A stretch of 64,000 nucleotides of DNA from an uncultured Saprospiraceae bacterium (GCA_937139495.1 CAKZQC010000027.1:186001-250000); one strand, 5' to 3'; shown: positions 18,234 to 27,465, counted from the stretch's first letter. Notes: generated from the sequence alone by a model not told the origin. Program-made: numbers and translations.

Positions 18234-19165
18234 TGAAGATAGTTTTTATGGGAACCCCCGAATTTGCGGTGCCTTCTCTGGATATATTGATACAGAATGG
18301 ATATGATGTGGTAGGTGTTATTACGGCTACCGATAAGCGTGGTGGTCGAGGTGGCAAAAAGCTCCTAGAGTCGGACGTAAAAAAGTATGCAAAAGAAAAA
18401 GGATTGCACATCATGCAGCCAAAAAATCTAAAATCGCCCGAATTTCAGGAAGAACTGCGAGCATTGAAAGCCGATATACAAGTAGTCGTTGCCTTTCGTA
18501 TGTTGCCTGAGGCTGTTTGGAATATGCCGCCTTTGGGCACGATGAATGTTCACGGTTCGCTGTTGCCTCAATACAGAGGTGCTGCCCCTATCAACTGGGC
18601 GGTTGTCAATGGAGAAACGACAACTGGTGCAACTAGCTTTTTTCTGAAACACGAAATTGATACTGGCGACTTGCTGTTTCATGCCGAAACACATATTGAC
18701 GAAAACGAAACAACAGGAGAACTCTACGACCGTCTCAAATATGTAGGAGCTGATTTGTTGCTCAAAAGTATCCGAGCGGTAGAGCAGGGCGATTACTCCC
18801 TTCAAATGCAAGATAATAGCTTGGTGAGTCACGCACCCAAAATTTTTCATCAAGATTGTCAAATTGACTTCAGTCAAACGACTAAAAAAGTACACGATTT
18901 TATACGGGGCATGAGTCCTTTTCCTGCTGCGTGGACTACCTTGGACGAACAAAAGTTAAAGATATTCCGAACAGAAAAGGAACTTTTAGCACACAATCAC
19001 CCTTTTGGTACTGTATTGACAGATGGCAAAAAGTACCTCAAAATAGCGACCGCTGATGGGTTTGTCAATTTGCTAGATGTGCAATTGACGAAGCGTAAGC
19101 GAATGGACATCAAGAGCTTCTTGAATGGCTATCAAATACAAAAATTTGAAGTAGAAAAAGTATAA
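18233..19165 (+). CDS. fmt: Methionyl-tRNA formyltransferase
   Basis: A 310-residue enzyme that formylates initiator Met-tRNA using 10-formyltetrahydrofolate. 'IVFMGTPEFAVPSLDIL' starts the protein; the catalytic motif 'HGSLLPQYRGAAPINWAV' and the 'ETTTGATSFFLKHEIDTGD' block contain the Asn/His/Asp active-site set. The C-terminal OB-like tRNA-binding domain is present ('GMSPFPAAWTTL'). It overlaps rpe by one base and is followed after 3 bp by the Cys-motif protein gene, giving a three-gene operon. Confidence 0.97.
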   Translation: MKIVFMGTPEFAVPSLDILIQNGYDVVGVITATDKRGGRGGKKLLESDVKKYAKEKGLHIMQPKNLKSPEFQEELRALKADIQVVVAFRMLPEAVWNMPPLGTMNVHGSLLPQYRGAAPINWAVVNGETTTGATSFFLKHEIDTGDLLFHAETHIDENETTGELYDRLKYVGADLLLKSIRAVEQGDYSLQMQDNSLVSHAPKIFHQDCQIDFSQTTKKVHDFIRGMSPFPAAWTTLDEQKLKIFRTEKELLAHNHPFGTVLTDGKKYLKIATADGFVNLLDVQLTKRKRMDIKSFLNGYQIQKFEVEKV

Positions 19166-19168
19166 ATC

Positions 19169-19816
19169 ATGGTAAAAGTAATTGGTTTTGTAGTAATCGT
19201 TGGGGTACTCGTTTTTGCACTACGCCCTACCTTGTGGCAGCAAGTAGCTGGTGTAGAAACAACCGAATCTGAGAACCAAGAATTGGCAGAAACTGCCGAC
19301 GAAATGTTTGAGCAAGAAACCCAATACGCCGAAGGTTATGAGGATTCTGATTTTGGAGCGGCTTTCATTGCCGACAATGAAGAAATGTTTCCGATAGAAG
19401 AACAAGCTCCGCCTCCTGGAGCGTGGCAGACGATGCTGGATTTGAAATTCGATATTCGTTATGATGGCAAAGTAGATTTGGTCATTCATGAGCCACTTTA
19501 TACGCCTGCTATTGAGCGACTTGATGGCAAAATCGTAGAGCTAGAAGGCTTTATTATTCCGCATGACATTGCTTCTACGTCTATGGATATGAGCGATGAC
19601 GGTCAGCGGTTTATGTTTTCGGCTTTTCCTATTGCGAGCTGCTTTTTTTGTGGTGGTGCTGGTGCAGAATCTGTTGCAGAGGCATTCCCGAAAGAACCTA
19701 TTAGTTATACCAAACAAAAAATAACGTTGAAAGGAAAATTGAAATTGAATAAAATTGATCCTTTAGGTCTCCCTTATATCTTGGAAGATGCCGAGGTGGT
19801 GGATGTTAGTTTTTAA
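19169..19816 (+). CDS. Membrane-anchored protein with CFFCGGAG motif (DUF3299-like)
   Basis: A 215-residue protein. A single N-terminal helix (about residues 3-19) anchors it, followed by a Glu/Gln-rich linker and a C-terminal domain of about 120 residues with 'GKIVELEGFIIPHD', 'FPIASCFFCGGAGAESVAEAF' and 'LKGKLKLN'. The paired Cys in CFFCGG may bind a metal or form a disulfide. I recall similar Bacteroidota proteins without known function, possibly related to DUF3299. It is the third gene of the rpe-fmt operon, 3 bp after fmt. Confidence 0.68.
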   Translation: MVKVIGFVVIVGVLVFALRPTLWQQVAGVETTESENQELAETADEMFEQETQYAEGYEDSDFGAAFIADNEEMFPIEEQAPPPGAWQTMLDLKFDIRYDGKVDLVIHEPLYTPAIERLDGKIVELEGFIIPHDIASTSMDMSDDGQRFMFSAFPIASCFFCGGAGAESVAEAFPKEPISYTKQKITLKGKLKLNKIDPLGLPYILEDAEVVDVSF

Positions 19817-20131
19817 GATTACTAGATTTTAGAGCGCTTCGCTGGGAGATTTTTGGACTTTTTCCTATTGTGGGTGCTGCCTACCATGGGTGCTGGGCGA
19901 ATGGCAATTCGCCCTTACGTCTACCGATGAGTGTATTATTGTTGGTTTTTCGTTGGGGCGAATTGCTATTCGCCCGCTCAGTTATCGGTGGCTTATCCTA
20001 GTTATGAAACAACTATTGTCTAACTCTATGGAACTACTCTAGTCAAAATTGTATTAATAGTTATAGCAAAGTTAATAGTTTTCTTGCTATCTTGTTTCAG
20101 CTTATCGCAATCCCTTAATACCAAAAAACCT
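19817..20131. other. Intergenic region with REP-like hairpin
   Basis: A 315-bp stretch with no credible gene. It holds the pair of inverted GGGCGAAT... repeats described separately and AT-rich DNA upstream of the ubiquitin-like-domain gene. No strong promoter was recognised. Confidence 0.6.
19895..19975. repeat. REP-like inverted repeat pair
   Basis: GGGCGAATGGCAATTCGCCC at 19895-19914 and its complement with one mismatch at 19956-19975 form a hairpin; each arm is also nearly self-complementary. Short GGGCGAATTGCC-type palindromes of this kind occur as dispersed extragenic repeats in many Bacteroidota and cyanobacteria. G+C is locally high compared with the surroundings. Confidence 0.65.
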
Positions 20132-20938
20132 ATGGAATACAATCTCAATTTTATGCACCCTACCTACGGCACTATTTTCAATGCCGATATTGATGCTAGT
20201 TTTACGGTAGCAGAAATGACCGAAAATCTAATTTTGAGTGGTTTTTTGCCTCCTTATGAGGCAGGATACAAATTGGCATTGGGCGAACAAATATTAGCCA
20301 ATGATTCCTTGTTTGGAGAAATCCAAGCACTAGAAGACGGCAATGTTATTCGAATTATTACGAACAAAAAGACACCTAAAAAAGAGCAAGCTCCTACACC
20401 CTCACTAACGCTACACCTCATTCACCCCAACCAAGTATTGATTGTGCCTGTTCACTTTTTGGCAAACGTACCAACTTCGGCTATTATCAAGCATGTATTG
20501 GATAACAATTTGCTCGAAGCTAATGCAGCTGACTTGATATTGCTAAAAGGAAAAACCCCTTTGGATTTGGATAAGAGTTTGCTCGAAAACCAATTGACTT
20601 CAGGCGACTATATTCGCATATTGGATAAGCAGCATCAGGACCCTGTTGAGCAAGTCCAGCTACAAATTCAGCAATTGCAACAGCACTTACAAACTGAGTT
20701 GACAACGATCAAAGATAATTTACCTGCGGCTAATCTATTGCCAATAGACCCAACCAGATCGGTCAATCCCACAACAGAACCCTATCAAAGTATTGATACC
20801 TTAGTCAATCAAGTACGTGCCGCTTCGGGACAACCGCCTGTAGCAGCTATTTCAGTTTTGCCGACCAAGTATATATTGATGGCTGCTGGAGCTATTTTGA
20901 TGGTTTTATTAATTATTTTGAGCCTTGTATTTGGGTAA
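20132..20938 (+). CDS. Tail-anchored protein with two tandem ubiquitin-like (YukD/EsaB-type) domains
   Basis: A 268-residue protein. ATG 20132 is chosen because it starts the first domain; the upstream in-frame start adds 16 unconserved residues. Residues 1-77 and 90-165 both read as beta-grasp folds: each ends in a ubiquitin-like pattern ('YKLALGEQILANDSLFGEIQALEDGNVIRII' and 'LILLKGKTPLD ... LTSGDYIRIL'). A Gln-rich coiled coil (about 168-195) and a linker lead to a single C-terminal helix (about 243-265) with almost nothing after it. No C-terminal Gly-Gly is present, so conjugation is unlikely. Probably an inner-membrane adaptor facing the cytosol. The fold assignment is inferred from pattern. 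Confidence 0.62.
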   Translation: MEYNLNFMHPTYGTIFNADIDASFTVAEMTENLILSGFLPPYEAGYKLALGEQILANDSLFGEIQALEDGNVIRIITNKKTPKKEQAPTPSLTLHLIHPNQVLIVPVHFLANVPTSAIIKHVLDNNLLEANAADLILLKGKTPLDLDKSLLENQLTSGDYIRILDKQHQDPVEQVQLQIQQLQQHLQTELTTIKDNLPAANLLPIDPTRSVNPTTEPYQSIDTLVNQVRAASGQPPVAAISVLPTKYILMAAGAILMVLLIILSLVFG

Positions 20939-20992
20939 GAGCATGTCTAATTACTACACAGATTATCAAAAACTATAATTTTAGACACGCTC
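20939..20992. repeat. 54-bp inverted-repeat element starting at a stop codon
   Basis: GAGCATGTCTAA at the left and TTAGACACGCTC at the right are inverted repeats with one mismatch. The left end, including the TAA stop of the preceding gene, recurs as TAAGAGCATGTCTAA at 38492-38506, where it again begins with a stop codon. Could be a tiny MITE-like element or a terminator-like hairpin. Confidence 0.55.
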
Positions 20993-20997
20993 TAAAA

Positions 20998-21033
20998 AAA
21001 ACGTTGATTTCATAGTTATGAAATCAACGTTTT
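20998..21033. terminator. Bidirectional terminator
   Basis: A 16-bp stem (AAAACGTTGATTTCAT with its complement) and 4-nt loop, between the convergent ubiquitin-like-domain and thioredoxin genes. Confidence 0.85.
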
Positions 21034-21064
21034 GTCATTTTTCGGGATAAAACCTTGTACGATT

Positions 21065-22267
21065 TTACAATTTCGCTTCTATATTTTTCAATAATTCCTT
21101 TGTTTCTTCCGCCTCATATTCTGGATCATTATCTGCCAGCCATTGTAGAGCCTTATTCGCTGCTTCTTTCGCTGCTTTATAATCCTTTAGTTGATACAAA
21201 AGAGCTGCTTTGGTATCTAGGTTATAATAATTAGAATCTAACTCAATAGAACGATTGACCCAACGCAACGCTTGTTTCGTATCCTTCTTGCTTTGGTCTT
21301 CGCCTACCATTGCCCAAGCTTCTTGATTGAGTATATACCATTCTTTAGTTTCTTTGAGATATATTTTTTTCTTCTTTTCAATCACTTTTTTGGGCGCTGT
21401 TTTTTGAGCCACATAATAATCTAGGGTTGCTCTTATTTCTTTCTTATCATTGACAAAATGGTTTTCGAGCTGACTTTGTGTTGCTGTACGTTCCGCATTA
21501 TCTTCGATGGTAGCAATACTTTTCATTGCGTTTTGTAGTGCAGTATGACGATAATAAGCCAAATCTTCCGCCTCTAGCGTTTCGCTGTATCCTGTTTTAT
21601 TTCTCAAAAAGAATTGGGTGTAAAGACTATTAAAATCCGAAAATTTGCCAGTCACTTCATACACCAAACGCAATACCTCTGGACGCAATTTTTCTTCTTG
21701 TGTCATTTTGCCCCAGTATTTTTCTAATGGGCTCGCTACTGCTTCCATCTCGTAAGCATCGACCAAAGCTTGGATATAACTTTCCAAAAACTCCTTGCTA
21801 TCTGCTCCCCCTTCATACTTCTTACGCAGGGTTGCCATTTGCTTGCTAGGGTCTGTAGCTTCCACATTGAGAGCCATCAATTGTTCGGCATCTCTAGCCC
21901 CTGTGCTTTTGTGTATCAATTCGCCAGCTGCCGAAAAATAAAGCAACGTAGGAAAGACATTAACTTGATGTTGTTTGGCAAAAGCCACACCTTCTCCTTT
22001 TTCCATATCCAATTTGTAGGCGACAAACTGAGCATTCATCTGCTTGCCTACGGCTTCATCTACGAAGGCATTTTTTGCCATCCACTTGCATGGACCACAC
22101 CAAGTCGTGTAAGCATCTACAAATATCATTTTGTTCTCTTTTTTGGCTTTTGCCAATACGCTTGCCCAGTCTCCTGTTTCAAATTCAATTCCTTGTGCTT
22201 GTATATTCGACGCAAATCCAATCAATAAAAAGGCAAGGACAATAGATTGTAATTTCATTTTTTTCAT
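21065..22267 (-). CDS. Periplasmic thioredoxin-fold protein with helical repeat tail
   Basis: A 400-residue exported protein. A signal peptide (about 1-24, ending SNIQA-Q) is followed by a thioredoxin domain with the redox motif WCGPCK and the cis-Pro in 'VNVFPTLLYF'. Residues 150-400 are alpha-helical, with TPR-like units near the end ('ALRWVNRSIELDSNYYNLDTKAALLYQLKDYKAAKEAANKAL'). This layout (thioredoxin plus TPR, DUF255-like active site) is common in Bacteroidota as an oxidoreductase on the periplasmic side. Its partners are unknown and it is transcribed alone. Confidence 0.86.
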   Translation of the reverse strand: MKKMKLQSIVLAFLLIGFASNIQAQGIEFETGDWASVLAKAKKENKMIFVDAYTTWCGPCKWMAKNAFVDEAVGKQMNAQFVAYKLDMEKGEGVAFAKQHQVNVFPTLLYFSAAGELIHKSTGARDAEQLMALNVEATDPSKQMATLRKKYEGGADSKEFLESYIQALVDAYEMEAVASPLEKYWGKMTQEEKLRPEVLRLVYEVTGKFSDFNSLYTQFFLRNKTGYSETLEAEDLAYYRHTALQNAMKSIATIEDNAERTATQSQLENHFVNDKKEIRATLDYYVAQKTAPKKVIEKKKKIYLKETKEWYILNQEAWAMVGEDQSKKDTKQALRWVNRSIELDSNYYNLDTKAALLYQLKDYKAAKEAANKALQWLADNDPEYEAEETKELLKNIEAKL

Positions 22268-22637
22268 TTTTATGTGTGTCAGTGTTTGTCAATATTTATT
22301 TAATAGCTTATTATGCTTTTCTAATACTTTTTCAAAGGCTCCTGTTTTACTAAACAACTGTTTTGTTATAAAAGTTAACAAGGTATTATAACTTATTACA
22401 TTTAAGAACTTGTATTAACTTATACTCATTGTAAGACACAATCTTAGCATTGGTTACTATAAAATGAGCTCTTCTGTCTAAAAAGATAAGTAGATTCTAT
22501 AAAAAACACCTTAAAATAGCAGAATTAAAACAAATAGTTTGGCAGCTTACTAAAAAAGCGTACTTTTGCAGAGATAAGCCCTGCCACTTGCTAGACAAGC
22601 TAATCGGGGTATTTTTGACAAAAAAGTTTAATAACAC
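22268..22637. other. Divergent intergenic region upstream of rpsP
   Basis: A 370-bp AT-rich gap between the divergent thioredoxin and rpsP genes. It contains the rpsP promoter (22538-22568) and an untranslated leader of about 60 nt. No gene is seen in the rest. Confidence 0.6.
22538..22568 (+). promoter_or_regulatory. Bacteroidota-type promoter for rpsP
   Basis: TTTG at 22538-22541, a 19-nt spacer and TACTTTTG at 22561-22568 match the -33/-7 consensus exactly. The leader to the rpsP start is about 60 nt. Confidence 0.78.
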
Positions 22638-23156
22638 ATGGCTGTTAAAATTCGTTTACAGCGCAAAGGGCGCAAGAAGAAACCATTCTATCACATTGTA
22701 GCAGCAGATGCTCGCTCTCCTAGAGATGGTAAGTTTATCGAAAAAATCGGTACTTACAATCCCTTGACGATACCTGCTACTATCGAACTAGATGCTGACA
22801 TAGCGTTGAAATGGCTCAAAAATGGAGCTCAACCAACGGATACTGCTCGCGCTATCTTAAAGTTCAAAGGCGTTTATTTCCGTAAACACCTACAACGTGG
22901 TGTTACAAAAGGTGCATTTGACCAAGCTACTGCTGACAAAATGTACGAAGAATGGCTTGGGTCTAAAGAGGCTAAAGTCGAACAACGTAGACAAGAACAA
23001 TTGGATACTTTGGAAGCTCGTCGTAAGAAAGTATTTGGTGTAGCTCCTGCTAAACCTGTTGTAGAAGAAAAAGTAGAAGAAGCTCCTGTAGCTGCTCCTA
23101 CTGAAGAAGCTGCTACAGAAGAAGCTCCTGCTACTGACGATACTGCTGCTGAGTAA
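22638..23156 (+). CDS. rpsP: 30S ribosomal protein bS16
   Basis: The N-terminal 80 residues are canonical bS16 ('[42 protein letters not shown]'). The protein is 172 residues instead of about 80-90, because of the extended C-terminus usual in Bacteroidota: a charged helix ('[22 protein letters not shown]') and a low-complexity Ala/Glu/Pro/Thr tail. It stands alone here, not next to rimM/trmD as in many other phyla. A consensus promoter precedes it and a strong terminator follows. Confidence 0.98.
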   Translation: MAVKIRLQRKGRKKKPFYHIVAADARSPRDGKFIEKIGTYNPLTIPATIELDADIALKWLKNGAQPTDTARAILKFKGVYFRKHLQRGVTKGAFDQATADKMYEEWLGSKEAKVEQRRQEQLDTLEARRKKVFGVAPAKPVVEEKVEEAPVAAPTEEAATEEAPATDDTAAE

Positions 23157-23195
23157 GCAACAATGGTATCTGTTCTGCAAAGAACAATCTTTTAA

Positions 23196-23232
23196 AAAAT
23201 GCCCTTCAAAACTTGTTTTGGAGGGCATTTTT
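23196..23232. terminator. Terminator after rpsP
   Basis: A 17-bp stem (AAAATGCCCTTCAAAAC, one G-T pair) with a 2-nt loop and flanking A and T tracts, serving rpsP and the convergent DinB-like gene. Confidence 0.85.
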
Positions 23233-23245
23233 AGTTCCAACAACC

Positions 23246-23704
23246 CTAGCGAAGCATATCTCTAATAATCTTGAGGTGGTGTTCCGTATGAATCCCCACA
23301 AATTTGACAGCTTTTTTCTTGCGAAAATCACCAAAGTAAGGGTGATGAAAATAAGCCTTATCATCCATACTCGGTAGCCCCTCGACCCCTGCTTTCGCTT
23401 GGGCAAGCCTGTCCAACAAGTGCTGCTCTTCAAAAAAACGTTCTTGGCTGCGTACCTCTTTGGGTGCTTTGCCTACCCCTCTAGGGATTTTGCCCGTTAG
23501 CATGACATAATTGCCCGCCAAACTAAATTTCCATTTATACTGCTTAGGGTCGGATTGCTCTAGCGTATAGCAAATACCTGTCAAAACTTGTGCCGCATGA
23601 TCAATTTGCCAACCTACGGTCGTCTTAGATACACTTTCGTTAACCTTGTCCGTATATTGAACATAGCTAATTAATTCTTCTATTTGTTGCACTAGTCGCT
23701 TCAT
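23246..23704 (-). CDS. DinB-like protein (DUF1569)
   Basis: A 152-residue four-helix-bundle protein. Three positions typical of the metal-binding DinB fold are seen: His in 'GWQIDHAAQVL', His-His in 'YFHHPYFGDF', and His in 'FVGIHTEHHLKIIRDML'. Bacteroidota DUF1569 proteins have this layout and length; members of the wider family include thiol transferases. Its start lies 2 bp after the stop of the 723-residue exported protein gene, so it is the last gene of the dusB operon. Confidence 0.78.
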   Translation of the reverse strand: MKRLVQQIEELISYVQYTDKVNESVSKTTVGWQIDHAAQVLTGICYTLEQSDPKQYKWKFSLAGNYVMLTGKIPRGVGKAPKEVRSQERFFEEQHLLDRLAQAKAGVEGLPSMDDKAYFHHPYFGDFRKKKAVKFVGIHTEHHLKIIRDMLR

Positions 23705-23706
23705 CG

Positions 23707-25878
23707 TTAGTTAATTTCTACTGCTGTTAGTTTTGCTTTACGAATACCAAATTTCTTTTTTAGTTCACTTTGATAATTCGCTTGTTTCCATTTGCCCCAA
23801 TCTCCTTTCCAGATAGAGATTTTTCTGCCCGTCTTGATTTCTCTAAAATAGACTTGTATATTATCTTCTCTATTGATAAACAAGGGCGTTTTCATAGCAC
23901 TTCTTTTATTAATTTTATTGCCTACTATTGGTTGTTGCTGTACCATTTCCTCTCCTATTTTCACTATATATTCCCAACGTGCGATAGTATCTTTTCTATT
24001 GATTATTTCAGGCAGAAACTTATCCAAAGAAACAACAATTTTCTTATTCCATAACTCCGCAGGAGCTTCCCAGTCGTATTGCAACAGATTGCTCCAATCT
24101 TGATTTTTTTCGTCCACCACTCTTAGTTGCAATTGCAAACTATCTTTACTGTTTATTTTTCGGCTAGGTATCAATATTTGTCCACTAATCGTATCGGAAT
24201 GAGTACTTGTATTATTCATCAAATATTGCTCAAATACTTGCCCGTTCTGAGTGGCTTTGATTGCTATTTGCAACCTATCTTGTCGATACAAAGCCGGCAA
24301 TACGGCTTGGTAAGCCACCAAATGACCATACGTGTTTTTGAGAAAACCAGATTTTTGTTCTTGCCAATCTAGCGCGACCGCATTTCGCTCTTTTTGAGTA
24401 GTAATCACCTCTTCTTGAAGCAATCGAATATTATAATCCAAGGTCAAATCAAGTGTCACTTGTAGTGAAGTATCTCGCCATTGCCCATAAGGCAAAAACA
24501 AACGCACCTGTTGTTTTGATTTTGCATCTTTGATGACTACAGGATAGCTTTCGACTATCGTATGGCTACCATCTGTTTCTAGTAAATAACTTCGAGCCGT
24601 CGTATTTAATTTTAACAACAAATCAGCTTGACTTTGTATTTTTTGTACTTGATAATCCATCGTCAATAGCAATCCTTTAGCTTGCTGATAGACATAACCT
24701 TCTTGCACTTGCAGGTCGGCATACTTGATATATTTACCAAATTGGATAGGCTTGGACAAATAACAAGGCGTAGAAATAAGCTCGTTGTCGCTCTCCCTGT
24801 TTTCCAATCGCAGTCGTATAATTTTGCAGTCGTCCTTCCAAGCATAAAAAGGAACAAAATACTCTAGAACACCTTGTCGTTTTAGCTCAAAAGGAACCCC
24901 CACTGTAGGTGTATTCTCATTCAAGGATTGATAATATACCAAATCCAATGGATTGTTTTGAGCATCATACAGCTCTAACATAGGCAAAACTTCTTGTCCT
25001 GTCACAGCACCTGACACCGCATAATCTACCAACAACCGCACCCCTTCTTTGCCTGCTATAGTTTGTCTTCCTTTGTTGTAAATCGTAATCGGCTGCGGCA
25101 GCAATTCCGTTTGGCGTATCTTGAATGATAAGCCTTTTATTTGCCCAAACATAACACCATATACTTGGTCTTGAAAATCGCCTTGGTTGGCAAAATTGCT
25201 ATATGTCCCTAAGTACTCCTTAGTGCCATAATCATCTTGCTCATAAAAAGCCCATGTCAAGGTATCGCCTTGCAATATTTCCAAATGAACGGTTTGTGCA
25301 TCATAAAAGAAACTATTTTGCTTCACTTCACTCGTATAAATAGGCACTGTACTACCATTGACATAAAATTCAAAAAATGGATCGGGCAATCGTTCCTCTA
25401 TCGTGAAATCAATATCATAATCTTCTAGTTTTTGCTTCACCTGCACCATTTGCAAATCAATATCAATACGATATTTTCTGGGTTGGTACCAATACACAGG
25501 TGTACGGATAGCCAGTTGACCATTCACCTCCACTTCCAATTCAATAGCTTGTTGGTAGCCTTCTAGCAAGTTTATATTTCGATAAGGAATAAACTGTTCT
25601 AGTAGTACAGAATCACTCACTGCTGCACTATCTATGGTATAAACGCGCTCCAGGCGAGCCACTTGATTACCCTTTTTGGACAATCTAAAATTGGCAGTAT
25701 GGCTATTGTTCTGGAGTCTTGGCAACAGTATTTTCAATTGTAATCCGTGCGTATGCAAAGTCGTATCATAGACTGACGCTACCGACTGCAATGTTCCTAT
25801 ACCATTATTTTGTGCCAAACAAAAAAGAGGCAATAATAGTAGTATTATTACCTCTGTCAATCTTGTTACTAATTTCAT
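23707..25878 (-). CDS. Large exported protein of unknown function
   Basis: A 723-residue protein with a signal peptide (MKLVTRLTEVIILLLLPLFC-LAQ). The rest is beta-rich with internal repetition: 'YFVPFYAWKDDCKIIRLRLEN' at about 345-365 resembles 'RLFLPYGQWRDTSLQVTLDL' at about 460-480, and 'VRLLVDYAVSG' resembles 'LLLTMDYQVQK'. This suggests four or more related beta-sandwich domains. No catalytic motif, sorting domain or lipobox is visible; it is probably periplasmic. Its ATG overlaps the TAA of dusB by one base, so the two are translationally coupled. Confidence 0.65.
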   Translation of the reverse strand: MKLVTRLTEVIILLLLPLFCLAQNNGIGTLQSVASVYDTTLHTHGLQLKILLPRLQNNSHTANFRLSKKGNQVARLERVYTIDSAAVSDSVLLEQFIPYRNINLLEGYQQAIELEVEVNGQLAIRTPVYWYQPRKYRIDIDLQMVQVKQKLEDYDIDFTIEERLPDPFFEFYVNGSTVPIYTSEVKQNSFFYDAQTVHLEILQGDTLTWAFYEQDDYGTKEYLGTYSNFANQGDFQDQVYGVMFGQIKGLSFKIRQTELLPQPITIYNKGRQTIAGKEGVRLLVDYAVSGAVTGQEVLPMLELYDAQNNPLDLVYYQSLNENTPTVGVPFELKRQGVLEYFVPFYAWKDDCKIIRLRLENRESDNELISTPCYLSKPIQFGKYIKYADLQVQEGYVYQQAKGLLLTMDYQVQKIQSQADLLLKLNTTARSYLLETDGSHTIVESYPVVIKDAKSKQQVRLFLPYGQWRDTSLQVTLDLTLDYNIRLLQEEVITTQKERNAVALDWQEQKSGFLKNTYGHLVAYQAVLPALYRQDRLQIAIKATQNGQVFEQYLMNNTSTHSDTISGQILIPSRKINSKDSLQLQLRVVDEKNQDWSNLLQYDWEAPAELWNKKIVVSLDKFLPEIINRKDTIARWEYIVKIGEEMVQQQPIVGNKINKRSAMKTPLFINREDNIQVYFREIKTGRKISIWKGDWGKWKQANYQSELKKKFGIRKAKLTAVEIN

Positions 25879-26876
25879 TAAGTATGTATAAATTCTACGC
25901 CACTATAAACCGTTTCTATTTCTGCCAAAATACCATAAAGGTCGGCAGGGTCATCTAGTGTTACCAATTTTTTTCTATATTCTTTAATTCCTCTCAACCC
26001 TCTAAAGTAGTTGGTATAATGTCTTCTCATTTCCAATACGCCTAGCTTCTCCCCTTTCCAAATAAGTGATTTTTCGAGATGCTCCCTAGCCGCAGCTACG
26101 CGCTCCTCGATAGTAGGTGGTGGCAACAATTCGCCTGTAGCAAAGTAGTGTTTCACCTCTCTAAATATCCAAGGATAACCAATGGCGGCACGTCCAATCA
26201 TAATGCCATCTACACCATATTTTTCTCGGTAAAGTTTCGCCTTTTGTGGGCTATCAATATCACCATTCCCAAAAATAGGAATCTTAACTCTAGGATTCTT
26301 TTTGATATTGCCAATCTTAGTCCAATCCGCCTCCCCTTTGTACATTTGCTTACGCGTACGTCCGTGTATAGAAAGTGCCTGAATCCCTACATCTTGCAGG
26401 CGTTCCGCTACTTCTTCTATGAAGATTGTCTCATCATTCCACCCCAAACGTGTTTTGACCGTTACAGGCTTATTGGTCGCTTTGACTACTGCTGCCGTTA
26501 GCTCTACCATGCGAGGTATATCTTGCAGAATACCTGCTCCTGCCATCTTACAAACGACTTTCTTGACAGGACAACCAAAGTTAATATCAATCACTTCTGG
26601 ATTCGCATCGGTTACGATTTCAGTTGCCTGAATCATTGAGTCCATTTCGGCACCAAATATCTGTATCCCAATTGGGCGTTCGTAGTCAAAAATATCTAAC
26701 TTGACAACACTCTTTTTGGCATCACGAATCAATCCTTCTACCGATATAAACTCGGAGTACATCATGTCACAACCTTGCTTCTTGCACAAGGCACGAAAAG
26801 GCGGATCACTTACATCTTCCATGGGTGCCAACAACAATGGAAACTCACCCAATTCTACATCTCCTATCTTCACCAT
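25878..26876 (-). CDS. dusB: tRNA-dihydrouridine synthase B
   Basis: A 332-residue FMN enzyme that reduces uridine in the tRNA D-loop. 'LLLAPMEDVSDPPFRALCKKQGCDMMYSEF' starts the barrel, the catalytic Cys is in 'NFGCPVKKVVCKMAGAGIL', and 'VKTRLGWNDE', 'IHGRTRKQMYKG', 'IFGNGDI' and 'MIGRAAIGYPWIF' complete the FMN and substrate site. It sits in a leftward operon: the 143-residue tail-anchored protein, dusB, the 723-residue exported protein, then the DinB-like protein. Confidence 0.95.
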   Translation of the reverse strand: MVKIGDVELGEFPLLLAPMEDVSDPPFRALCKKQGCDMMYSEFISVEGLIRDAKKSVVKLDIFDYERPIGIQIFGAEMDSMIQATEIVTDANPEVIDINFGCPVKKVVCKMAGAGILQDIPRMVELTAAVVKATNKPVTVKTRLGWNDETIFIEEVAERLQDVGIQALSIHGRTRKQMYKGEADWTKIGNIKKNPRVKIPIFGNGDIDSPQKAKLYREKYGVDGIMIGRAAIGYPWIFREVKHYFATGELLPPPTIEERVAAAREHLEKSLIWKGEKLGVLEMRRHYTNYFRGLRGIKEYRKKLVTLDDPADLYGILAEIETVYSGVEFIHT

Positions 26877-26880
26877 AATT

Positions 26881-27312
26881 TTAGCTATTCATAAAAAAAA
26901 AGTAATCAAAAATTGTTTTTATCCCGACCAACGAAGTACCTAACACCACCAAAATAATGGCAATGTAGCCAACTCTAGCCAGTTTGTTCTGCCAACTATC
27001 AGGAGGAGTTATTTCCCACGGCAGTGGTTGATTGATATCTTCCCGTATATCTAGTAGCCACACTTTATCCGCAAAATCTTCCGCTAGTTCCTTCTCTACA
27101 GTTGTATCTTTGCGTTGCAGCATTTGCTGCAATATTCTTAACTGTTCTTGTAGTAGCAATTCAAAACCAGCAGGATTGGTTGTACAGTGTATCTGCTGCA
27201 TCAACCCCTCCGTTACACCTATTCTAAGACTTGCAGTAGCTTTATGTCCACGTTTCGATAATTGTTCCCTCAACGCTTCTATCAATATTACCATATCTTC
27301 TTGCTCTTCCAT
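26881..27312 (-). CDS. Small tail-anchored helical protein
   Basis: A 143-residue protein with a mostly helical, Gln/Glu-rich soluble part and one hydrophobic helix near the C-terminus (about residues 115-137, 'GYIAIILVVLGTSLVGIKTIF'). I recognise no family. It lies 4 bp upstream of dusB on the same strand and is the first gene of that operon. A TAnnTTTG-type box on the minus strand at 27343-27350, 31 bp upstream, may be its -7 element. Confidence 0.6.
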   Translation of the reverse strand: MEEQEDMVILIEALREQLSKRGHKATASLRIGVTEGLMQQIHCTTNPAGFELLLQEQLRILQQMLQRKDTTVEKELAEDFADKVWLLDIREDINQPLPWEITPPDSWQNKLARVGYIAIILVVLGTSLVGIKTIFDYFFFMNS

Positions 27313-27465
27313 ATTGCTTTTTTTGCTACTTTCGTAGAACTACAAAAATACATCTTTTATACCAAATGACCGAATCAATAAGTACTAACTTGACGTTAAG
27401 GTATAGATGCCCTCTTTCAGAAAGTTGTTTCTAATCATATTCAGAAGTGAAAATTGCACAAAATT

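Noticed and set aside
20132..20938. Ubiquitin-like conjugation system using the MoeB-like E1 at 47480-48610
   Set aside because: The two genes are 26 kb apart, the ubiquitin-like protein is membrane-anchored at its C-terminus without Gly-Gly, and no E2 or peptidase lies nearby.
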